Positions 9,191 through 18,129 of a stretch of DNA of 64,000 nt are shown one piece after another. The position numbers and the translations under genes are program-made. Position 1 is the stretch's first letter. Every line of letters starts with the position of its first letter. The stretch spans positions 175,656-239,655 of the forward strand of contig JAAWAB010000008.1 in assembly GCA_022791915.1 (NCBI GenBank), read 5' to 3'. The DNA comes from Clostridia bacterium (GTDB taxonomy: Bacteria; Bacillota; Clostridia; Christensenellales; Pumilibacteraceae). The notes beneath the pieces are model-generated. The model was not told the DNA's origin. It did no database searches and was given only the letters and a program-made list of their open reading frames with translations.

Positions 9191-11545
9191 GTGAAACGTA
9201 TGGGACGGATTGGGCGACGGGCAATTACGGGGATTTGTTTTGCCGCATGTATTTTTGCGGCGTGTTTTCTTTCGGGGTGCGCGGACAAGGCGTCCGAACC
9301 CGTTGTATCGCCTTGGGAAGGCTGGGACGGCGAACTGTATTCAGCCGATTTCTCGCAAGGGGTACCGAACGACTGGAACGGAAAAGCGACGGAGAATGTG
9401 TCGGAAAGCGGAACGGACGGGCGTCTTGTATTGGAGCAAAGCGGTGCGTCGGCATCGAAATATGCCGTTTACCAAATACGGAAAGGGGTTTCATACGAAA
9501 ATTTTCGGTTGGAAATGCAAGTTTCCGTACGTTTTGCGGAGAGTGCTGCGGGGTGGTTCGGCGTTTTGTATCATCTGCGGGAAAACGGAAACAAGACGTC
9601 GGGTTACGGAGTGGCGGTAACGGGCGATGAAACGGCGGGGCACCGCGTTTTAGAAGAAAGTAAAAAAATTCGAGAGATTACGTCTTGCGAAATCGATTTT
9701 TCGGACGGAGTGCACCGTATTGCGTTGGAAGTATGGGAAGGGTCTGCCGCGTTCTTTTTGGACGGGGTGCAAATTGCCGTATTCGATTGTGCTTTGGCAA
9801 GCGATATTTTGGAAAAGACCTATTTAGACGGAGAATTGGCGATTGCTTTCGGAAATTGCAAGGCGGAACTTTACGACGTGCGGATAAAAGGGGTGATAGC
9901 GGAAAGCGAAAACAATCTTTCCGTGAATCGCAAAGCGGCGAGCATGGGAGTTTACGAAAAGAACGTGAATATTGCGGTGGTTTCGCGGTGGAACGGAGCA
10001 GACGCGGGAGAGTTGGCGCAAACGAAGGCGGCGTCCGTTTTGGTAACGATGAACGCCGACGGACAAATTACGGATTCGGCGGGAAACGAGATGGGCACAC
10101 TGCAAGAGATACATGCGGCGCTTAAAAACAAAGCCTATCCGATTGTGCGGGTGACCGATAAACAAAGCGCGCGCAAACTTTTATCCGCACTGCGACGGGA
10201 GTGTTGTATCGGTGATGTTGCCGTGCTCTCGTCGGCGTATGACGTGCTGGAATATGTGACTTTACGCAACACCGACATTCGGGGCGTATACGACATATCC
10301 ACCCAAAAGATTGCGTCTGCGGATACATTGTGGGGATACGTTTCACAGGCAAATCGAGTGCGTGCGAACACGCTGGTTTTGGGAACGACGCAGGCGAAAA
10401 AGGAATACGTGGACTACATACAGGCGCGGTTTAAGTCGGCATGGGTTGTTGCGAGCAAGGATTCGTTTGAAACGGACAAGGCGATTGCCTGCGGTGCAAG
10501 CGGCGTGATTACGGACGACGAAGGTTTGGTTTTACGGCGATTGAAAGCGTTTTCGGAAGCGGGCGGGCGGCTCGGGTCTGCGTTTAACGTGGCGCACAGG
10601 GGGAATTCTTACGAAACATATGAAAATTCTTTGCCTGCGTTTGTGCAAGCGTACGAAAGCGGCGCCACGCATATCGAGTTGGATATACAGATAACCAAAG
10701 ACGGAAAATTGGCAGTGATGCACGACCCGACGCTGAACCGAACGACGGACGGGACGGGTACGATATCCGCTATGACGCAGGCGCAGATTTCGCGCTATAA
10801 AATCACAAAAGACAGTGCGGGGAGAGTTCGCGGTGCGGGGGTGAAGATTCCGTTTTTGGAAGACGTTTACGCAGAGTTTGCGGACAAAGACTGTATTTTG
10901 GCGGTGGAAATCAAGTCGGGCGACGAGCGCATCGCCCGTGAACTTGCCCGCTTGACCCAAGAATACGACATGGAAAGCAAAGTGGTGATAATCAGTTTTT
11001 ACAACGGGTCGCTTGCGGGCGCCAATCAATTACGGGAAATGCGGGAGTATCTGCCGTCGGTTGCCGTGGCGGATTTGCAGACGCCCGATTTTACGGACAC
11101 GGCGAAGGCGTTTACCGTGCTAAACCGTAATTGTGCCGCGGCGGATTTCGGGTCGGACGGAAACGTAGACGCGGGTACGGTGCAAACGTTTACGGCGCGC
11201 GGATTTGCGCTTTGGGTTTGGACGGTGAACGGCAGCGGCGCAATCGCCGAAGCGTGGGCGCGCGGTATGAAAGGCGTTACCACCGATTCGGTGAAAGAAG
11301 GGGCGAAACCGGGTGTGTTTTTACAAATGAAAGAAGGGGTTTTGCGGGTGGGAGAAAACGGAGCGACGAGTTCGGAGGAACTTTTGGGCTTCTTGCAAAT
11401 GCGGTCGTTGAACGGGAGTGTTTCTTCTGTTCGGAACGGAAAAATCTTTTCGCAGGCGGAACGGAGCAAAGAAACGGAAGTGATTTGTTATGCCGAAAAC
11501 GGGACGGGACAGACGGTGTTCGGGGTGTTTACGGTAAAAAAATAG
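9191..11545 (+). CDS. Secreted lipoprotein: N-terminal LamG/DUF1080-like region, a degenerate GDPD-like region and a C-terminal glycerophosphodiester phosphodiesterase domain
   Basis: Lipobox FLSGC; NVAHRGNSYETYENSLPAFVQAYESGATHIELDIQITKDGKLAVMHDPTLNRTTDGTG. Confidence 0.88.
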   Translation: MKRMGRIGRRAITGICFAACIFAACFLSGCADKASEPVVSPWEGWDGELYSADFSQGVPNDWNGKATENVSESGTDGRLVLEQSGASASKYAVYQIRKGVSYENFRLEMQVSVRFAESAAGWFGVLYHLRENGNKTSGYGVAVTGDETAGHRVLEESKKIREITSCEIDFSDGVHRIALEVWEGSAAFFLDGVQIAVFDCALASDILEKTYLDGELAIAFGNCKAELYDVRIKGVIAESENNLSVNRKAASMGVYEKNVNIAVVSRWNGADAGELAQTKAASVLVTMNADGQITDSAGNEMGTLQEIHAALKNKAYPIVRVTDKQSARKLLSALRRECCIGDVAVLSSAYDVLEYVTLRNTDIRGVYDISTQKIASADTLWGYVSQANRVRANTLVLGTTQAKKEYVDYIQARFKSAWVVASKDSFETDKAIACGASGVITDDEGLVLRRLKAFSEAGGRLGSAFNVAHRGNSYETYENSLPAFVQAYESGATHIELDIQITKDGKLAVMHDPTLNRTTDGTGTISAMTQAQISRYKITKDSAGRVRGAGVKIPFLEDVYAEFADKDCILAVEIKSGDERIARELARLTQEYDMESKVVIISFYNGSLAGANQLREMREYLPSVAVADLQTPDFTDTAKAFTVLNRNCAAADFGSDGNVDAGTVQTFTARGFALWVWTVNGSGAIAEAWARGMKGVTTDSVKEGAKPGVFLQMKEGVLRVGENGATSSEELLGFLQMRSLNGSVSSVRNGKIFSQAERSKETEVICYAENGTGQTVFGVFTVKK

Positions 11546-11565
11546 GATAGCGGAAAATGGAAACA

Positions 11566-11604
11566 AAAGGCGTATGACGGGGGCGGTCGTGCGTCTTTTT
11601 TTTC
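11566..11604 (+). terminator. Rho-independent terminator after the GDPD gene
   Basis: AAAGGCGTATGAC / GTCGTGCGTCTTT 13-bp stem (with G.T pairs) running into T8. Confidence 0.75.
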
Positions 11605-11616
11605 TGTTGTAGAAAG

Positions 11617-11645
11617 ACATATCGGCGGATATGCGGTCATACACT
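11617..11645 (+). promoter_or_regulatory. Sigma-E-like sporulation promoter for spoIIIA
   Basis: ACATATC (11617-11623) -N14- CATACACT (11638-11645), matching the known Bacillus sigma-E -10 consensus CATACANT. Confidence 0.65.
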
Positions 11646-11651
11646 ATACGG

Positions 11652-12590
11652 ATGATTGGCGAAGTGTTACAACGTATTTTGCCGCAGAATATCGTATCCG
11701 CGCTGGACAAGCTGACGTTTGATAAATTGTACGAGGTGCGGTTGCGGAGCGGAAAGGCGGTTGCCGTGGGCTACGGCGGGCGGTACGGCTATTTGTCGCC
11801 GTGCGGTATGTCCGATTCCATTCGCCATGCGATTGTGACCGACGGCGAAACATTACAACGCATTGTGCTCCGTGCTTGCGACAAATCGTTATATGCGGTG
11901 AACGACCGAATTTGCCGCGGGTATCTTACGCTCGAAGGCGGGATTCGCATGGGCGTGGCGGGCGAAACCGTTTTCGAAGGGGAAAGCATTCGCACCGTAA
12001 AGAATTTTACCGCGCTCAATTTTCGTATTCCGCACGAGGCGGTGGGCTGTGCGGAGTTGCTGTTGCCGTATGTGAAAGGAACGGGCGGCTATTTGAGCAC
12101 GCTGGTGATTTCTCCGCCCGGGGCGGGCAAGACCACGCTGTTGCGCGATATGGCGCGCATTGCAGCGTCGGACAAGTTGCTTTATAACGTGTTGATTGCC
12201 GACGAGCGGGACGAGTTGGCGTCGGTGCATGGCGGCGTTGCCATGCTGAACGTGGGGAACAATGCCGACGTGGTTTCGGGGTGCAACAAAGAATATGCGT
12301 TTTCGTGCGCCATTCGTGCGTTGCGACCCGATATTATCGTGACCGACGAATTATGCGACGAGCACGATACTGCCGCCGTAGAGCACGCAATCGGCAGCGG
12401 GGTGTGCGTATTTGCGTCGGTACATGCGGACAGTCATTTGCGGTTGCCCGAAAAGCAGGCGTTTTGTTCGCTTTTACGTAACAAATGTTTTTGCCGATAC
12501 ATAGACGTTTCGTCGGCGCGCGGTCCGGGCACGATAGAAGGCGTATTCGATGAAAATTTTCGTTTGCTTCGGGCGGGAGAAGGCGCATGA
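11652..12590 (+). CDS. spoIIIAA: Stage III sporulation protein AA
   Basis: VISPPGAGKTTLLRDMARI Walker A, LIADERDELASVHGGVAMLNVG; first gene of spoIIIA; start at ATG 11652 favoured because the promoter lies directly upstream. Confidence 0.93.
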   Translation: MIGEVLQRILPQNIVSALDKLTFDKLYEVRLRSGKAVAVGYGGRYGYLSPCGMSDSIRHAIVTDGETLQRIVLRACDKSLYAVNDRICRGYLTLEGGIRMGVAGETVFEGESIRTVKNFTALNFRIPHEAVGCAELLLPYVKGTGGYLSTLVISPPGAGKTTLLRDMARIAASDKLLYNVLIADERDELASVHGGVAMLNVGNNADVVSGCNKEYAFSCAIRALRPDIIVTDELCDEHDTAAVEHAIGSGVCVFASVHADSHLRLPEKQAFCSLLRNKCFCRYIDVSSARGPGTIEGVFDENFRLLRAGEGA

Positions 12591-13066
12591 TTACGCAATT
12601 TTCCATTGTATGCTTATGTATGACGGCGTCGGCGATGGTGGGGCTTTTGCATACCAAACACAAGCGGGCGCGTTTGTTGTATTTTGCCTCGTGCGAAAAG
12701 CTGACCGAAAAACTGATTGCCGATATTTCGTTCCGAAAGGAGAATCTGTGCACCGTTTTAACCGAGTTTGCCGCCGAGGACGGGAGCGAGCTGAAACGCC
12801 ACATCGAGAAATTCTGCGGCGAGCCGTATGAAAAATTTGCGGTGAACACGCGATTGCTCAAAGCGGGAGAACGGCGTCTGGTATCCGAATTTTTTGCGTC
12901 GTTGGGCGATTCGGATACGCAGACGCAGATATTTTCGTTGGAAAACTACAAGACGCGGTTTTCCGAATTGTACCGCGACGAAAGCGAGCGGTTCAAGAAA
13001 TCGGGAGGAATCGGATTGAAGTTGAGCGTGCTGGCGGGGATTGCCGTGGGCATATTGCTTTTATAA
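12587..13066 (+). CDS. spoIIIAB: Stage III sporulation protein AB
   Basis: Position and length in the spoIIIA operon, terminal TM segment. Confidence 0.85.
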   Translation: MITQFSIVCLCMTASAMVGLLHTKHKRARLLYFASCEKLTEKLIADISFRKENLCTVLTEFAAEDGSELKRHIEKFCGEPYEKFAVNTRLLKAGERRLVSEFFASLGDSDTQTQIFSLENYKTRFSELYRDESERFKKSGGIGLKLSVLAGIAVGILLL

Positions 13067-13110
13067 AGACCGGCTATGAAAAGTCAAGCGGAAAGGAGTT
13101 ACGCGGAAAT

Positions 13111-13320
13111 ATGGACGTGAACATCATTTTCAAAATCGCCGCCGTGGGGATTATAACCGCGATTGTGGGACAAGTTCTCAAAAAGGCGGACAAAGACGAA
13201 ATCGCGACGCTGACAACGCTGGCGGGGTTGGTGATTGTGCTGTTGATGGTTGTGGACCTGATTGCGGGATTGTTCGACACGTTGCGGTCGATGTTCGGAA
13301 TGTATTGCCTATGGATATAG
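13111..13320 (+). CDS. spoIIIAC: Stage III sporulation protein AC
   Basis: 69 aa, IIFKIAAVGIITAIVGQVLKKADKDEIATLTTLAGLVIVL. Confidence 0.93.
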   Translation: MDVNIIFKIAAVGIITAIVGQVLKKADKDEIATLTTLAGLVIVLLMVVDLIAGLFDTLRSMFGMYCLWI

Positions 13321-13697
13321 TAAAAATTGCCGCCATGGGGATACTGACTGCGTTTTGCGTGCTGTTGTTGCGGGAACAGAAGAGCGAAATCGCCATGCTG
13401 GTGGGAATAGCGGGCGGTTGCCTGATATTGCTCTCGGTACTCGATTATTTTACGCAGATTTTTTCTACGCTCAAAGGGATTGCCGACAAAACGGGCATTC
13501 CGTCGTCGGTATACAAGGTGGTGGGCAAAATCATTTCGGTGGGGTACATTGCCGATTTTTCGGCGGGAGTCGTGGAAGATACGGGACAGAAAGCGCTTGC
13601 CGAAAAAATCGTTTTGGGCGGCAAACTGATTATTATGGTGCTTTCTCTGCCCATTGTTACCACGCTGTTCGACACCATTGCGGGGGTGCTGTCATGA
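13305..13697 (+). CDS. spoIIIAD: Stage III sporulation protein AD
   Basis: MDIVKIAAMGILTAFCVLLLREQKSEIAMLVGIAGG, 130 aa. Confidence 0.92.
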   Translation: MPMDIVKIAAMGILTAFCVLLLREQKSEIAMLVGIAGGCLILLSVLDYFTQIFSTLKGIADKTGIPSSVYKVVGKIISVGYIADFSAGVVEDTGQKALAEKIVLGGKLIIMVLSLPIVTTLFDTIAGVLS

Positions 13698-14887
13698 AAA
13701 AGAAGGGCGCCGTGATTTTTGCCGTGCTGACGTTGTACTTGCTGTTTTCTTCTTTTACGTATGCGCCGCTTGCGGCGTCGGCTCCTTCGGACGCGGAGAA
13801 CGAACTGAACGAAAACGTGCAAGACATCGTGGACAATCTCGATTTATCGGAATGGGAGGCGTATCTTGCCACGTTGACCGACGACCAACTTGCGCTTGTG
13901 GGGTCGGGCGGAATCCGAGAAAGAATCAAGGCGGTTATTTCGGGCAATCTTTCCGCCGATTACGGGTCTTTTATATCGTATATAGGCAGTGTTTTGGGCG
14001 TGAACGTTATGCAATGTATGCCCATCATCGTATCGGTGATTGCCATTGCCGTGGCGTATAATCTGTTAAGCTCGTTACGAGGGAAATTTGCGTCCGAATC
14101 GGTGCAGAATATCGTGTATTTTGCCTGCGTTTCGTTGCTGATTGTATTACTTTTTACACAGGTATTTGCCGCGATTTCGGTGGTGCGCCACATGATAGAA
14201 TCGTTGCAAAAGCAGATGCGCATTGTATTTCCCATGCTACTCACGTTGATGACGGCGGTGGGGGCGGGGTCTTCGGTTGCCGTGTACAAGCCGGGCGTAG
14301 CCATTTTGGCAAGCGGAATTTCCGAAGTGGTAACGGCGTTTATTTTGCCCGCGTTTATTGTTTCGGTGGTGCTCACGGCGGTGGGGAATCTGACCGACGG
14401 CGTGAAACTGGGCAAATTGTCCGACTTTTTTTCGGGGGCGTCCAAATGGTTGTTGGGCACGACTTTTTTCCTGTTTTCGGCGTTTATGGGCGTGCAGGGG
14501 ATAACGGCGTCGGTATACGACGGCGTTTCGGTGCGCACGGCAAAGTTTGCGCTCGGCAAATACGTGCCCATTATCGGCGGATATCTTTCGGACGGACTTA
14601 ATCTGGTGATGTCGGGCAGCGTGCTGGTAAAAAACGCGGTGGGCGCGACGGCGGTTGTTTTGCTGTTTGTATCGGTGATACCCGTGATTGTGAAAATTCT
14701 CGTTTTGAGTTTGGGTTTGCGGCTTGCGGGCGCCATTGCCGAGCCGTTGGGCGAAGGGAAGATGAGCGGGCTTGTGACCGCCATGGGCAAGAATCTGACG
14801 TTGCTCATCTCTATGGTGCTTGCCGTGGCTTTTTTGTACTTTATCTTTTTGATACTGATTGTGTGCACGGGGAATTTGGCGTTATGA
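13694..14887 (+). CDS. spoIIIAE: Stage III sporulation protein AE
   Basis: Signal peptide from ATG 13694, multi-TM, operon position. Confidence 0.92.
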   Translation: MKKKGAVIFAVLTLYLLFSSFTYAPLAASAPSDAENELNENVQDIVDNLDLSEWEAYLATLTDDQLALVGSGGIRERIKAVISGNLSADYGSFISYIGSVLGVNVMQCMPIIVSVIAIAVAYNLLSSLRGKFASESVQNIVYFACVSLLIVLLFTQVFAAISVVRHMIESLQKQMRIVFPMLLTLMTAVGAGSSVAVYKPGVAILASGISEVVTAFILPAFIVSVVLTAVGNLTDGVKLGKLSDFFSGASKWLLGTTFFLFSAFMGVQGITASVYDGVSVRTAKFALGKYVPIIGGYLSDGLNLVMSGSVLVKNAVGATAVVLLFVSVIPVIVKILVLSLGLRLAGAIAEPLGEGKMSGLVTAMGKNLTLLISMVLAVAFLYFIFLILIVCTGNLAL

Positions 14888-15375
14888 GCGGAATCGGAGC
14901 CTGGATATTGAGCATACTCGGCATTGTGGTGATAGGCGTTGTGATAGACCTTATTTTGCCGTCGGGCAAGATGAACCGCTACGTAAAGTCGGTTTTTGCG
15001 GCGGTTACCGTGCTTGTGATTGTGTTACCGTTGCCCGCTCTGGTGAAAAACGGCTGTTCTTCTCAAAACTTTATATGGAACGAGGACATACCCTTGCAGG
15101 AAAATTATTTGGAATACACGGCGACGATACGCAAAAATTCGCTTATGAAAGGATTGCGCGCCGCGCTCGAAAGCGAAGGAATTACGTTGGGGGAGGCGGA
15201 TTTGAAAGGCGACTTTTCGGGTTCCGTTCCCGTTATAGAGGAGGTGTCGATAAATTTGAGTCAAGTTGTCATTGTCGGACAATCCGAGCATATAAATAAG
15301 TATGCGCTGATACGGAATAAAGTGTCCGCTTTTCTGGCGGTAGACGAGGAAGTGGTTCGCATCTATGAGCAATGA
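14884..15375 (+). CDS. spoIIIAF: Stage III sporulation protein AF
   Basis: ATG overlapping the spoIIIAE stop (ATGA); VVIDLILPSGKMNRYVKSVFAAV. Confidence 0.88.
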   Translation: MSGIGAWILSILGIVVIGVVIDLILPSGKMNRYVKSVFAAVTVLVIVLPLPALVKNGCSSQNFIWNEDIPLQENYLEYTATIRKNSLMKGLRAALESEGITLGEADLKGDFSGSVPVIEEVSINLSQVVIVGQSEHINKYALIRNKVSAFLAVDEEVVRIYEQ

Positions 15376-15880
15376 ATCCAAAATCAAAAAAATTATCAGG
15401 TCGCTCAAAGAGAAGAAACACTGGGAAATCGCGATTGCCGTGATTGCCGTGGTTGTGATGCTTGTGTTGTATTTCTCAACCAAAGCGGGGCAGGGCAAAC
15501 GGGACACGCCCGTTGCGTCGCCTACGGTGACGACGAACGACTACTGCCGAAAAACGGAACAGGAACTTGTTTCGGCGCTCGAATCCATGCGCGGTGTGGG
15601 GAACGTGAAAGCGGTCGTCAACTGGGAGTCGAGTGTGGAAAGGGTTATTGCGTACGCTACGAGCAATTCGGGCAATAACATCACCACCACGCCCACCATC
15701 ATCACGTCGCAAGGGTCAAGTTCGCCGATTGTGCTGAAAGAGTTGTATCCCAAAGCGCTCGGTGTGATAATAATTTGTCAAGGAGGAGATAACGTTGCGG
15801 TTAAATTGGATATTATAAATGCGGTTTCCGTGTTGCTGGACATCTCGCAAAACAAAGTAAACGTGTATGCAATGAAGTAA
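15365..15880 (+). CDS. spoIIIAG: Stage III sporulation protein AG
   Basis: TEQELVSALESMRGVGNVKAVVNWESS; operon position. Confidence 0.88.
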   Translation: MSNESKIKKIIRSLKEKKHWEIAIAVIAVVVMLVLYFSTKAGQGKRDTPVASPTVTTNDYCRKTEQELVSALESMRGVGNVKAVVNWESSVERVIAYATSNSGNNITTTPTIITSQGSSSPIVLKELYPKALGVIIICQGGDNVAVKLDIINAVSVLLDISQNKVNVYAMK

Positions 15881-15898
15881 AACGAAAATAAACAGTAT

Positions 15899-16396
15899 AT
15901 GGAGGAACAACTCATGTTAAGTAAAAAGAAGAAAATCTTCATACTTGTAGGAATGGTGGCGCTTTTGGTGGCGACGGGGTGCCTGAATATTTTTTTGAAC
16001 GCCAAAACGACCAAAGCGAACGCATCGGGTGACGACGCGCTCAACTACGGCAACTTTTTCTCTACCTACCGCACCGACCGTCAGGCGACGCGCGACCAAA
16101 CCGTTTTGTATTTGGACGCGATTATCGCAAACGAAGCGTCTACCGCCGAAGCGGTACAGAACGCCGAGGCGCAGAAACTCGCTCTTACAAAAAATATGGA
16201 CCTCGAACTCGTGCTCGAAGGGCTTATCAAAGCGCTCGGATTCGAGGACGCAATCGTGACGGCAACGACCGAAAATATCAACGTGATTATTAAGTCGGAC
16301 GAAATGACCGAGGCGGAAGTGGCGCAAGTGCTCGATATTATCGTTACCGAAACGGACAAAACGGCGCTTGACGTAAGAATCATTCCCGTGGAATAA
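15899..16396 (+). CDS. spoIIIAH: Stage III sporulation protein AH (SpoIIQ partner)
   Basis: N-terminal TM, last gene of spoIIIA, NFFSTYRTDRQATRDQTV. Confidence 0.88.
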   Translation: MEEQLMLSKKKKIFILVGMVALLVATGCLNIFLNAKTTKANASGDDALNYGNFFSTYRTDRQATRDQTVLYLDAIIANEASTAEAVQNAEAQKLALTKNMDLELVLEGLIKALGFEDAIVTATTENINVIIKSDEMTEAEVAQVLDIIVTETDKTALDVRIIPVE

Positions 16397-16414
16397 ATTT
16401 AACCGCGAATTTGA

Positions 16415-16443
16415 TTGAAATTTTTCGCTCGCTGTGTTATACT
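16415..16443 (+). promoter_or_regulatory. Sigma-A-like promoter for the asp23-family gene
   Basis: TTGAAA -N17- TATACT. Confidence 0.65.
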
Positions 16444-16472
16444 ATACGTAAGAAAAATTTTGGGAGTGCCGT

Positions 16473-16796
16473 ATGCCGCTGAAAAGTCGTTATAATACCA
16501 ACTTTACCGGTGACGTAACGTACGGGCGCAATTTGATTTCTTCAATCATTGTGCTTGCCGTACAGGAAATCAACGGGGTTGCGTCTTTGCAGGGCAAAGG
16601 GATTCGCACCGAGATGATAGGGAACACGGTAAACGTAGATGTGTTCATCAACGTAGAATTCGGAGTAAGTTGCTCGGACGTTGCGTTCCGCGTGCAAGAG
16701 AACGTAAAGCGCAGCGTGGAAACGATGAGCAAGTACAAAGTGGGCGTTGTGAACGTGAACATATTGGGTTTAACCATGCCGAATAGCAACGAATAA
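16473..16796 (+). CDS. Asp23/Gls24 family envelope stress response protein (DUF322)
   Basis: 107 aa, VQENVKRSVETMSKYKVGVVNVNILG; precedes nusB. Confidence 0.85.
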   Translation: MPLKSRYNTNFTGDVTYGRNLISSIIVLAVQEINGVASLQGKGIRTEMIGNTVNVDVFINVEFGVSCSDVAFRVQENVKRSVETMSKYKVGVVNVNILGLTMPNSNE

Positions 16797-16810
16797 AAAC
16801 CGCTGTAACA

Positions 16811-16856
16811 CAATTATAGGTCTTTACCCGTAAAGACCTATAATTGTTCTTTTTTA
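16811..16856 (+). terminator. Strong terminator hairpin
   Basis: Perfect 16-bp stem CAATTATAGGTCTTTA-CCCG-TAAAGACCTATAATTG followed by TTCTTTTTT. Confidence 0.85.
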
Positions 16857-16865
16857 AGAGGACTT

Positions 16866-17300
16866 ATGAGCAGAAAAACAGCAAGAGAAAACGCATTCCG
16901 TCTTGTATACGAGTTTTTACAGACGGGAGAACGCAACGAATTTACCAAAGAACTTTTGTGCGCCGACGCGGACGCGGCGGACGTTTCTTTTACGAGCGCG
17001 TTATACGACGCCGTGATTGAAAATTACGAATTTTTGAAAACCGTTATAGCGCGCTATGCCAAAGATTTTGCGTTTGAACGGATTTACAAAACCGATTTGG
17101 CGGCAATGATGATTGCGACGTGCGAAATTCTTTTGGATATGGACGTGCCCGAAAAGGTAGCGGTGAACGAGGCGCTGGAACTGTGCCGCACCTATTCCAC
17201 CGAAAAGAGCACTTCTTTCGTGAACGGAATTTTGGCGTCGGTAATCGTACATAAGGACGAACTGCGGGAGGAGCGGCAAAATGAAGGCGACGACGATTGA
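16866..17300 (+). CDS. nusB: Transcription antitermination factor NusB
   Basis: SRKTARENAFRLVYEFLQTGE...VAVNEALELCRTYSTEKSTSFVNGILASV. Confidence 0.93.
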   Translation: MSRKTARENAFRLVYEFLQTGERNEFTKELLCADADAADVSFTSALYDAVIENYEFLKTVIARYAKDFAFERIYKTDLAAMMIATCEILLDMDVPEKVAVNEALELCRTYSTEKSTSFVNGILASVIVHKDELREERQNEGDDD

Positions 17301-18129
17301 CGGAAAAGCGATTGCGGCAAAGGTACGCGCCGAGTTGAAAGAGCGTGCGGCGACGTTTGCCGCGACGGCGGGCAGAAAAGTGGGGCTTGCCGTGATTTTA
17401 GTGGGCGAGAATCCAGCCAGTAAGATTTACGTGCGCAATAAAGTGACCGCCTGCGAAGAGGCGGGAATCGTGTCGTCGGCGTATCATCTTCCCGCCGATA
17501 CGCCCGAATGTAAAGTGACGGAACTGATTGAGCAACTGAACGCCGACAAGCATACCGACGGCATTTTGGTGCAATTACCGTTGCCCGAACACATGGACGA
17601 AAAGCGGGTGCTTTCGCATATTTCGCCCCGAAAAGACGTGGACGGATTTCATGCGGTGAATGCGGGCAATCTTTTATTGGGAAACGGCTGTCTTGCCGCA
17701 TGCACGCCGCAAGGGTGCATAGAACTGATAAAATCCACGGGCGTAAGGATTGCGGGCAAGCACGCCGTAGTGGTGGGACGCAGTAACATTGTGGGCAAAC
17801 CCATGGCAATGCTCTTATTGCAAAACGACGCTACCGTTACGGTTGCGCATTCCAAAACCGCCGATTTGAAAAGCATTACGAGGCAGGCGGACATTTTGGT
17901 GGTTGCCGTGGGCAAAAAAGAGTTTATAACGGGTGATATGATAAAGCCGGACGCCGTGGTGATAGACGTGGGCATGAATCGCGTAGACGGCAAATTGTAC
18001 GGCGACGTTGCGTTCGAGCAAGCGGCGGACATTGCGTCGTTTATTACGCCCGTGCCCGGAGGCGTGGGACCGATGACCATTGCCATGTTGCTATCGAACA
18101 CCGTGACGGCGGCGGAACAACATGCGTGA
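17281..18129 (+). CDS. folD: Methylenetetrahydrofolate dehydrogenase/cyclohydrolase
   Basis: VILVGENPASKIYVRNK, DGILVQLPLPEHM, VVVGRSNIVGKPMAMLLL, PVPGGVGPMTIAMLLSNT. Confidence 0.97.
   Translation: MKATTIDGKAIAAKVRAELKERAATFAATAGRKVGLAVILVGENPASKIYVRNKVTACEEAGIVSSAYHLPADTPECKVTELIEQLNADKHTDGILVQLPLPEHMDEKRVLSHISPRKDVDGFHAVNAGNLLLGNGCLAACTPQGCIELIKSTGVRIAGKHAVVVGRSNIVGKPMAMLLLQNDATVTVAHSKTADLKSITRQADILVVAVGKKEFITGDMIKPDAVVIDVGMNRVDGKLYGDVAFEQAADIASFITPVPGGVGPMTIAMLLSNTVTAAEQHA

Noticed and set aside
13262-13693. N-terminal extension of the spoIIIAE ORF in the ORF track
   Set aside because: Overlaps spoIIIAC/AD in another frame; true start ATG 13694 has a signal peptide.
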